From an uncultured Clostridia bacterium (GTDB lineage: Bacteria > Bacillota > Clostridia > Oscillospirales > Acutalibacteraceae), in contig CALCBQ010000105.1 in assembly GCA_937897215.1 (NCBI GenBank), positions 1 to 6,448 on the forward strand: a stretch of 6,448 bases of DNA. The letters are read 5' to 3'. Under the pieces are notes generated by a model. It had not been told where the DNA came from. It saw only the letters and a program-made list of their open reading frames with translations, and made no database searches. How positions within the stretch are numbered: position 1 is the stretch's first letter; the number at the start of each line of letters is the position of its first letter. A program made the position numbers and the translations under genes. Shown piece after piece: positions 1-5,257 of the stretch.

Positions 1-2
1 AC

Positions 3-788
3 AATACAGTTTGGTGGGAAGGTCTTGACAAGAATCCTCCTGTAAATGCAGAGGAATGGACAGGAATCAAGACAAATGGTGTTGAATGGAAAGCAGAAGG
101 CAAAAACCTCGCTCATCCAAACAGCCGTTTCACAGCTCCTGCTGTTAACTGCCCATGCATCAGCTCTGAATTTGAAAACCCAGCAGGTGTTCCAATTTCA
201 GCTTTCGTATTCGGTGGCCGTCGTGCAAAACTTGCTCCACTTGTATATCAGTCAAGAGACTGGAATCACGGTGTATTCGTTGGTTCAATTATGGCTTCTG
301 AAACAACAGCAGCTGCAGCAGGTGCAGTAGGTGTTGTTCGTCGCGACCCAATGGCTATGCTTCCATTCTGTGGTTACAATATGGGTGACTACTGGCAGCA
401 CTGGATTGACATTGGTAAGACTCTTGATGCTGATAAAGCTCCAAAAATCTTCAATGTTAACTGGTTCAGAAAAGATGATGAAGGCAACTTTATGTGGCCA
501 GGTTTCGGCGATAACCTTCGTGTTCTTGAATGGATTATCAAACGTTGCGAAGGCGAAGTTGACGCTCAGGAAACAGCAATCGGTTATCTTCCATACGCTA
601 AAGACATCAACATTGAGGGTCTTGAAGGCGAAGTAACAGTTGAATCACTTGAAAGCATTCTTGACGTTGATAAGGACCTTTGGGCTGCTGAAGCAGAAGG
701 AATCGCAGAATTCTATGGTAAATTCGGCGACAAACTTCCTGAAACTCTCAAAGCAGAGCTTGAAACACTCAAAGCAAACCTTAAATAA
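3..788 (+). CDS. pckG: Phosphoenolpyruvate carboxykinase (GTP), C-terminal part, 5' end outside window
   Basis: This enzyme interconverts oxaloacetate + GTP and phosphoenolpyruvate + GDP + CO2 in the cytosol, in gluconeogenesis or, in many anaerobes, in the reverse CO2-fixing direction. The frame is open from the window edge; 261 residues are visible of a family length near 600. Seen: the HPNSRF segment, the FGGRR motif (residues 70-74 of the fragment), whose arginine contacts substrate in the family, a DWNHGVFVGSIMASETTAAA stretch, the FCGYNMGDYWQHW segment, and NWFRKD...FMWPGFGDN at 153-171. F155, F163 and F168 have the spacing of the three phenylalanines that hold guanine in vertebrate PEPCK, which supports GTP rather than ATP specificity. 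The P-loop-like kinase motif and the metal ligands lie upstream of the window. The fragment matches the human enzyme's C-terminal half segment by segment, down to the acidic tail. A strong terminator follows 12 bases after the stop, so the gene ends its transcription unit. The internal ATG at 291 is not the start, because conserved sequence continues upstream in frame. Confidence 0.96.
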   Translation, partial: NTVWWEGLDKNPPVNAEEWTGIKTNGVEWKAEGKNLAHPNSRFTAPAVNCPCISSEFENPAGVPISAFVFGGRRAKLAPLVYQSRDWNHGVFVGSIMASETTAAAAGAVGVVRRDPMAMLPFCGYNMGDYWQHWIDIGKTLDADKAPKIFNVNWFRKDDEGNFMWPGFGDNLRVLEWIIKRCEGEVDAQETAIGYLPYAKDINIEGLEGEVTVESLESILDVDKDLWAAEAEGIAEFYGKFGDKLPETLKAELETLKANLK

Positions 789-800
789 AATTAATTATAG

Positions 801-828
801 AAAACGGAGCTTCGGCTCCGTTTTTTTT
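801..828 (+). terminator. Rho-independent terminator of pckG
   Basis: The stem ACGGAGC / GCTCCGT (804-810 with 815-821) is closed by a UUCG tetraloop on a C-G pair, an unusually stable loop. It is followed by eight T residues (821-828). Upstream A residues 801-803 can extend the stem into the T tract, so weak termination from the other strand is possible. It begins 12 bases after the pckG stop. Confidence 0.95.
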
Positions 829-835
829 GTTTTGC

Positions 836-1075
836 AAATTTGAGTTTGTCGAATAGAATGCAAAGCGCAAAATGCAAAGCGCAAAGTGTAGGGTCTGCGA
901 CGCAGATTTATAATTCGCTCCCTCTTTGAGGGAGCTGTCGAGCGATAGCGAGACTGAGGGAGTAATATGTGTAATTGTAAAACTCCCTCCGTCAAAATCT
1001 TCGATTTTGCCACCTCCCTCAACGAGGGAGGGTAATAGGTTGTGTCTGTGCAAAGAGTTCGACAAACTACAATTT
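836..1075 (+). repeat. Mosaic palindromic intergenic repeat, copy 1 (MITE-like, non-coding)
   Basis: This 240-bp stretch between pckG and the transporter operon has no credible gene. Its ends are imperfect inverted repeats: AAATTTGAGTTTGTCG (836-851) and CGACAAACTACAATTT (1060-1075), matching at 14 of 16 positions. Inside are two GA-rich modules of the same design in opposite orientation, one at 917-962 (forward) and one at 983-1031 (reverse). Each has a CTCCCTC-loop-GAGGGAG hairpin, a second small hairpin and a further GAGGGAG arm. The inner arms (about 951-962 and 983-993) can also pair with each other. A related copy lies at 5012-5201 with its ends reversed. Open frames across it on the minus strand are low-complexity by-products of the palindromes, with no convincing ribosome binding site. 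Such repeats are common between genes in Clostridia; a MITE-like origin is inferred. I see no clear target-site duplication. Confidence 0.85.
858..885 (+). repeat. Tandem duplication of a 14-bp unit inside repeat copy 1
   Basis: The unit ATGCAAAGCGCAAA occurs twice in perfect tandem (858-871 and 872-885), just inside the left end of the repeat. The second repeat copy has only GAATGCAAAGTGTAGG at the equivalent place (complement of about 5166-5181), so the extra units are specific to copy 1 within this window. They look like a slippage expansion. Confidence 0.85.
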
Positions 1076-1131
1076 ATCGAGCTGCATTTTTTAAGATTTA
1101 ATTAAGAAATACAAATTTTTACAGAAATATG

Positions 1132-1160
1132 TTGACAAAAGAAAAATATGGGTGTACTAT
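1132..1160 (+). promoter_or_regulatory. Sigma-A type promoter of the GntR-ABC operon
   Basis: A perfect -35 box TTGACA (1132-1137) is followed by an optimal 17-base spacer and the -10 hexamer TACTAT (1155-1160), which matches 4 of 6 consensus positions. The upstream region 1085-1131 is strongly A+T rich and could act as an UP element. Transcription would start near 1167, inside the dyad at 1162-1190, giving a leader of about 50 bases before the GTG at 1219. The start point is inferred from spacing only. Confidence 0.85.
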
Positions 1161-1161
1161 G

Positions 1162-1190
1162 TAACTGTGCTAATTGGAATAGCACAGTTA
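1162..1190. promoter_or_regulatory. Probable operator for the YtrA-type GntR repressor
   Basis: An 11-bp perfect inverted repeat, TAACTGTGCTA / TAGCACAGTTA, is separated by 7 bases and lies directly after the -10 box, over the expected transcription start. Read as hexamers it is ACTGTG-N13-CACAGT. This has the same geometry as the operator I recall for Bacillus subtilis YtrA (AGTGTA-N13-TACACT). A related heptamer, TGTACTA (1153-1159), overlaps the -10 box and resembles the TGTGCTA half-site at 1166-1172. Position and symmetry fit autorepression by the next gene. The RNA could also form a hairpin here, but no T tract follows, so it is not a terminator. Confidence 0.8.
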
Positions 1191-1204
1191 TTACAGATGG
1201 ATTC

Positions 1205-1210
1205 AGGAGG
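1205..1210 (+). promoter_or_regulatory. Strong ribosome binding site that fixes the GntR start
   Basis: AGGAGG, within AGGAGGTGAT, is a near-perfect anti-16S match, 8 bases before GTG at 1219. The other in-frame GTG, at 1210, overlaps the site itself and cannot be used with it. The 1219 start is therefore preferred. Confidence 0.88.
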
Positions 1211-1218
1211 TGATACAG

Positions 1219-1590
1219 GTGAATATATTTCTCGATTACCATTCAAGAACTCCTATTTATGAGCAGATTAAAGAACAAATCGTGCTTGATATAAATAGGG
1301 GAGTTCTCAAAAAAGATGACCAGCTACCATCTTTAAGACAGTTGTCTGCGCAGTTAAGTATTAATATTAACACTGTCAAACGTGCTTTATCAGAGCTGGA
1401 AGCACAAGGGGTAATTTACTCTGTTGCGGGTAAAGGTATATTCATCAGCGGAAACGCAGAATCACAGAATATTTATCTTGAACAATCTTTAGACGCAGTG
1501 AAAAATGCACTTATAAATGCAAAACAGATGGGTGCAAGTGAAGAAAAAATTACTGCAATCCTTAAAGAAATATATAAAGGAGTTGAATAA
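1219..1590 (+). CDS. GntR-family transcriptional regulator, YtrA subfamily
   Basis: This is a DNA-binding repressor, probably controlling its own operon. The 123-residue protein (GTG start at 1219) has the short YtrA-type layout. An N-terminal winged helix-turn-helix begins after the RTPIYEQIKEQI helix typical of GntR proteins. The recognition region reads QLPSLRQLSAQLSININTVK followed by RALSELEAQGV, and the wing is about residues 70-80 (VAGKGIFIS). The remaining 45 or so residues form one or two helices (AVKNALINAKQMGASEEKITAILKEI) that serve for dimerisation in this subfamily; there is no large FadR- or UbiC-type effector domain. In the family, YtrA-type genes sit directly beside ABC transporter genes, as here: the ATPase starts one base after this stop. 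The effector is unknown, and in related systems it is often cell-wall-active compounds or growth-phase signals. The family call is secure; the ligand is not inferable. Confidence 0.93.
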   Translation: MNIFLDYHSRTPIYEQIKEQIVLDINRGVLKKDDQLPSLRQLSAQLSININTVKRALSELEAQGVIYSVAGKGIFISGNAESQNIYLEQSLDAVKNALINAKQMGASEEKITAILKEIYKGVE

Positions 1591-1591
1591 A

Positions 1592-2494
1592 TTGATTGAA
1601 TTTGTAAATATAACTAAAAAATTCGGCGACTTCACAGCAGTTGAAAATATATCATTCAAGGTTGAGCCATCATCAATTTACGGTCTTATCGGCTATAACG
1701 GTGCAGGTAAAACCACGCTTCTTAAAACTGCTGCAGGCATTTATAAATCAGATGAAGGCACAGTTCTTATGGATGGTGTAGATACTTTCGATAACGATAC
1801 AGTCCGTCGCGAAATGTTCTATATTCCTGATGATTTATATTTCCCAATGAACGCAACAATCAACAGTATGGCAAAGTTTTACGCTGATTATTATCCAAAT
1901 TTCAGTTACAAAACACTTAATAATCTTATTGAGGTATTCGGTCTTGACCCTAAAAAGAAAATCCGTGGATTTTCAAAGGGTATGCAACGCCAGACAGAAA
2001 TAATTCTCGCTTTGGCATCCCACCCTAAATATATGCTTCTTGACGAAACATTTGACGGTCTTGACCCACATAAAAAAGAAGTTACAAAGAAACTTTTTAT
2101 TGAATATGTGGCAGAAAGTGAATGTTCACTTGTAATTTCATCACACAATCTTTCTGAACTTTCTGAACTTTGTGATAATGTTGGACTAATTAACGGTAAA
2201 CAACTTGTAATGGATTGTTCAGTTTATGATATTTCAAAGAATTACAGTAAAATCCGTCTTATTTTTGACCGCGATATTACAGAAAAAGATTTCAAAGATA
2301 TTAAGTATAAATCTCTTGAAATTGACGGCAAGGTTGCAATGATTATCTTTGATAAAGAAACAGCCGACGAAAAACAGAAGCTTAACGCACTTCTTCCTAT
2401 GGCTATTGACGAATATCAACTTACAATGGAAGAAGTATTCTTAAACGAAATGGAGGACAAGAAATATGACATCACAAAAATCTTTGAAAAATAA
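1592..2494 (+). CDS. ABC transporter ATP-binding protein (YtrB/CcmA-like)
   Basis: This cytoplasmic ATPase subunit would power the permease encoded next. The TTG at 1592 is chosen as the start: AAAGGAG (1576-1582) lies 9 bases upstream, and translation from it begins (M)IEFVNITKKFGDF, the usual ABC N-terminus. The frame is open further upstream but only overlaps the regulator gene. In the 300-residue product, Walker A is GYNGAGKT (34-41), the signature region is FSKGMQRQ (127-134), Walker B is YMLLDE (147-152) with catalytic E152, the D-loop is GLDP (156-159), and the switch histidine is H185 in SSHNLSEL. The Q-loop position reads YIPDDLYF (77-84), with aspartate where a glutamine is usual. 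About 90 C-terminal residues (210-300) form the accessory region seen in COG1131-type exporters. The gene starts one base after the regulator stop and overlaps the permease start by 29 bases, so translation is probably coupled. The substrate cannot be told from the sequence. Confidence 0.95.
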   Translation: MIEFVNITKKFGDFTAVENISFKVEPSSIYGLIGYNGAGKTTLLKTAAGIYKSDEGTVLMDGVDTFDNDTVRREMFYIPDDLYFPMNATINSMAKFYADYYPNFSYKTLNNLIEVFGLDPKKKIRGFSKGMQRQTEIILALASHPKYMLLDETFDGLDPHKKEVTKKLFIEYVAESECSLVISSHNLSELSELCDNVGLINGKQLVMDCSVYDISKNYSKIRLIFDRDITEKDFKDIKYKSLEIDGKVAMIIFDKETADEKQKLNALLPMAIDEYQLTMEEVFLNEMEDKKYDITKIFEK

Positions 2495-4964
2495 TGTAAA
2501 CTTCAACGATTTCAAAAGAAGTCTTAAAGGTTCACTTCCATTCCCTGCAATTGCCTTTGCAGTTCTTATAGTATTTGCAGTTTTCCCTATTGTAGGTTAT
2601 TTCTACAATACAACAAGACAACCGGGAACACCGTATGATTTGGTTTATATATTCTTTGATTCAAGTTCACTGTTTTATACTGCTTTTGAAGTGCTTCAGG
2701 TTGGTATGGTGCTTTGCGGTATGATGACCGCGGCAAAATCCTTCTATTTCTTGTTAAGCAAAAAGCAGGTTAATGTTTATTTAAGTCTTGGCGTTACAAG
2801 AACAAGAATGTTTATAAATCGTCTTGTATCGGGTGCTATTACATTATTTACAAGCGTGTTTGTACCATTCACAATTATTTATTTAATGAATGTTGCCGAG
2901 TTAGATGCAAATGCACAGATGACTAATATTTATCTTTATATTGTGCTTTCACTTTTTGTTGCATCAATGGTAGGTTTTGCAATCAGTAGCTTTGCTATGA
3001 TGGTTACAGGTAACATTTTTGAGTCTGCAATTACAATGGGTACAACTTCATTCTTGCCTACATTACTTGCGAATCTCTTTATTGGTGCAAAAGAACAGAT
3101 GTTAAAGGGCTATGTATATGATTACAATGAATATAGCATTACTCCATTCTTAAGTCCGTTTTCATTTATAAATAATTCAGACCCGAATGTAATAAGTGGT
3201 GATTATTCACCTGTAAATATCAATCAGGTTGTTATGAGCTTTGACAAGCAAAACCTTGTTAAAGGTGAAATTCCAAAAGAATACTTACTTGACTGGTATT
3301 TTGTTATTCCTGTTGTTATATGGGCGGTTGTTGCAATTGCTCTCACAGCACTTGCATTCGTACTTTTCAATAAGAGAAAAGCTGAAAATGCTAACTCATT
3401 AGGTAAATTTGCAATTTCAAGAACTATAAACGGTGCATTTGCAGTTGTAATTGCTTGCTTCTTCTGTGTAGGAGTGCTTTACTATGAACTTAAAACAGTA
3501 GGTGTAACTCTTTTAGCAGTTGGATTGTCATTTATTGCATATTTTGTTCTACAGCTTATTCTTACAAGAAAATTAAAAAAATCCCTAAAATCCTTGTCAG
3601 CCTGTGCAGTGTTTATGGTTTTATTTGTTGGCTTGGTAGCCTTTATGGAAACAGGTTACTTCGGCACATACAATAAATTACCTGAAAAAGAAAACATAAA
3701 ATCTGTATCTCTTACTGTGCCTGTTGATTTCTCATATAATTATCCTATGGTTGGCGGTAGATATGTTGTTAGCACAAACACTGATGATATTTCAATGGCT
3801 ATGAGCCTCTTTGACGAAGTTAAAAAGGATGACGGAGACTACGCTTCTTTCGGTATTAACACAGCAACCTTTGAATTTATAACAAAAGATGGCGAAACAA
3901 TTATGCGTGAATTCGACATTTGGTCACCTGACCTTTACAACGAATATATGAAAACAGTTGTAAACTCAAAGTTCTTTGACGGTGTGCTTGAATACAATTT
4001 CTTGGGATTTGATGAGAACAACAAGTCAAAGAATGGTGAATACACAGTTGCCGTCAACCCCAATGGAATAGGTAATACAAGTGAATCGGTAGGAGCATTT
4101 AACTACTATGATTCACAGTTAATTGTTAATTATGTACCTATTAAAAACGAAGCTGATACAGAGGGTTTTGTTTTTGAACTTGAAAATGGTGAAATTATCG
4201 ATTATGAAGGCGACCGCGATTTCCTTATTCTCAAGGGTGACGAATTAGCAACAGCACTTTACAACGATTTATCAAAAATGACTTATGAACAGCTTCTCAA
4301 AAATAATAGTGAACCTTTTGGCGTTTTAGGTTGGGAGCAAAGCTATGTTTGTAAGTCAGATGATGTTGTAAATCCTGTTAACGATGAAGAAATTGAATTG
4401 TATTATTATGGTGAACAAAAAGATGTTGCAGGTGTAAAAACTGTTTATTCTTGGCTCAGTATTTACCCTGAAATGACTGAAACAATTGCTTATTTCAAGA
4501 ATAATCATATTGAGTACACAGCAACTTACAATGTGCCTGTAAAACAAGTGCTTTATACTGACTCAAAATTGGATTTTAGCGATGCTCAAAGACAATTTAT
4601 AGATGAGGCAGTAAAGGTGCAGGGTAAAAACGACCATTATAAAACCTATTTCAGCATTCCAGCAGGCAGAATACCTAATGTAACTTATTATGGTGCAAAT
4701 GCTTTAAGTGATTCATTGTTCTTTAACCTTAGCTGGTATATTTCAGAGAAGATTACAAAAGAAGAGCTTATTAAAAAGGTTTATGCCGATATCGGACATC
4801 CGTTAGGTGTAGTAGATGCAGATAAAATTGATAATGTTGTATCAAGCTCTGTGGGAAATTATGAAATTCACAACGACAACGGTAGAGTGATTTTCATAAT
4901 CTTCGAAGATGGCTCGATGATTGAAAAATATCTCCCAGAAGCAAATGTAAGCGTATTAAAATAA
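2466..4964 (+). CDS. ABC transporter permease with large C-terminal extracytoplasmic domain
   Basis: This is the membrane partner of the preceding ATPase. GGAGG (2452-2456) lies 9 bases before the ATG. The 832-residue protein has about nine hydrophobic segments, near residues 26-46, 68-90, 118-141, 154-180, 187-207, 278-301, 321-341, 344-367 and 377-397. A cytoplasmic-type stretch at 98-120 (SKKQVNVYLSLGVTRTRMF) looks like the conserved coupling region of YtrC-like and ABC-2-type permeases. Residues 398-832 are soluble and rich in acidic and aromatic residues with beta-like character. With an inside N-terminus and nine helices, this domain would face outward. Residues 208-277 form a further loop between helices 5 and 6. 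There is no second permease gene, so a homodimer with two ATPases is likely. The lineage-specific C-terminal domain may correspond to a DUF6449-type domain; that is recalled from family context and untested. Export, or sensing and protection against a cell-envelope agent, is plausible, but the substrate is unknown. Confidence 0.88.
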   Translation: MTSQKSLKNNVNFNDFKRSLKGSLPFPAIAFAVLIVFAVFPIVGYFYNTTRQPGTPYDLVYIFFDSSSLFYTAFEVLQVGMVLCGMMTAAKSFYFLLSKKQVNVYLSLGVTRTRMFINRLVSGAITLFTSVFVPFTIIYLMNVAELDANAQMTNIYLYIVLSLFVASMVGFAISSFAMMVTGNIFESAITMGTTSFLPTLLANLFIGAKEQMLKGYVYDYNEYSITPFLSPFSFINNSDPNVISGDYSPVNINQVVMSFDKQNLVKGEIPKEYLLDWYFVIPVVIWAVVAIALTALAFVLFNKRKAENANSLGKFAISRTINGAFAVVIACFFCVGVLYYELKTVGVTLLAVGLSFIAYFVLQLILTRKLKKSLKSLSACAVFMVLFVGLVAFMETGYFGTYNKLPEKENIKSVSLTVPVDFSYNYPMVGGRYVVSTNTDDISMAMSLFDEVKKDDGDYASFGINTATFEFITKDGETIMREFDIWSPDLYNEYMKTVVNSKFFDGVLEYNFLGFDENNKSKNGEYTVAVNPNGIGNTSESVGAFNYYDSQLIVNYVPIKNEADTEGFVFELENGEIIDYEGDRDFLILKGDELATALYNDLSKMTYEQLLKNNSEPFGVLGWEQSYVCKSDDVVNPVNDEEIELYYYGEQKDVAGVKTVYSWLSIYPEMTETIAYFKNNHIEYTATYNVPVKQVLYTDSKLDFSDAQRQFIDEAVKVQGKNDHYKTYFSIPAGRIPNVTYYGANALSDSLFFNLSWYISEKITKEELIKKVYADIGHPLGVVDADKIDNVVSSSVGNYEIHNDNGRVIFIIFEDGSMIEKYLPEANVSVLK

Positions 4965-4975
4965 TTTAACAATAT

Positions 4976-5009
4976 AAAACGAGGGTTATGTAACCCTCGT
5001 TTTTCTTTT
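4976..5009 (+). terminator. Rho-independent terminator of the GntR-ABC operon
   Basis: The stem ACGAGGGTT / AACCCTCGT (4979-4987 with 4992-5000) has a four-base loop and is flanked by A residues and a TTTTTCTTTT tract. It begins 11 bases after the permease stop. It ends the operon before the second mosaic repeat. Confidence 0.94.
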
Positions 5010-5011
5010 GC

Positions 5012-5201
5012 AAATTATAGTTTGTCGAACTCTTTGCCCCCCTTCCGTCAAAACTTCGTTTTGCCACCTTCCCCTCGTAGGGGGAAGGCGAAAATTGGGC
5101 TCCCCCCTTGAGGGGGAGCTGTCGCGAAGCGACTGAGGGGGGATAATTAAATTTGCAACGCTGTTCCTACACTTTGCATTCTGCCCGACAAACTCAAATT
5201 T
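5012..5201 (-). repeat. Mosaic palindromic intergenic repeat, copy 2 (ends inverted relative to copy 1)
   Basis: This 190-bp non-coding element lies between two convergent transcription units. Its ends AAATTATAGTTTGTCG (5012-5027) and CGACAAACTCAAATTT (5186-5201) are imperfect inverted repeats. The left end with its continuation (5018-5037) is the exact complement of 1050-1069 in copy 1, and the right end is the complement of 836-851, so the frame of the element is reversed relative to copy 1. Two internal GA-rich modules, 5037-5088 and 5099-5142, resemble those of copy 1. They carry hairpins CCTTCCCC/GGGGAAGG, CAAAAC/GTTTTG, GCTCCCCC/GGGGGAGC and GTCGC/GCGAC. The outer arms, CCCCCCTTCCGTC and GACTGAGGGGGG, can pair to close the whole core. 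The open frame on the minus strand across it has the same low-complexity nature as in copy 1 and is not accepted as a gene. Confidence 0.85.
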
Positions 5202-5209
5202 GTTTTTCC

Positions 5210-5250
5210 AAAGCAAAAACCTTTCGTCTATGACGAAAGGTTTTTGCTTT
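5210..5250 (-). terminator. Terminator of the beta-glucosidase gene (symmetrical, possibly bidirectional)
   Basis: A 19-bp perfect inverted repeat (5210-5228 with 5232-5250) with a three-base loop lies 7 bases beyond the stop of the minus-strand GH3 gene. Read on the minus strand, CCTTTCGTC-ATA-GACGAAAGG is followed by TTTTT. The structure is fully symmetrical and the A tract upstream gives the same T run on the plus strand, so it could also stop plus-strand readthrough from the permease operon. Confidence 0.9.
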
Positions 5251-5257
5251 GCATTTG

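Noticed and set aside
781..1065. Two overlapping open frames on the minus strand across repeat copy 1 (to 94 residues)
   Set aside because: They run through palindromic GA-rich repeats and the pckG terminator, show no family-like sequence, and lack a convincing ribosome site. Similar spurious frames arise wherever these repeats occur.
836..1075. CRISPR array or tandem regulatory RNA suggested by repeated CTCCCTC/GAGGGAG words
   Set aside because: The words are hairpin arms, not regularly spaced direct repeats with unique spacers, and there are no cas genes in the window. No known riboswitch core was recognised.
1162..1190. Attenuator or terminator hairpin upstream of the regulator
   Set aside because: The stem lacks a following T tract and overlaps the predicted transcription start, so an operator explains it better.
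1210..1218. GTG at 1210 as start of the GntR regulator
   Set aside because: It overlaps the AGGAGG ribosome site that serves the GTG at 1219.
1517..1591. Longer N-terminus of the ATPase starting at ATG 1517
   Set aside because: It would overlap the regulator gene by 74 bases with unrelated residues before the conserved ABC start, while TTG 1592 has a well-placed AAAGGAG and a family-like N-terminus.
836..5201. Transposon with its own transposase
   Set aside because: No transposase or integrase gene is present between or inside the repeats, and I see no target-site duplication. If mobile, the elements would depend on enzymes encoded elsewhere.
4986..5216. Open frame on the minus strand across repeat copy 2 (76 residues)
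   Set aside because: It lies wholly within the repeat and both flanking terminators, and its low-complexity translation follows from the repeat.
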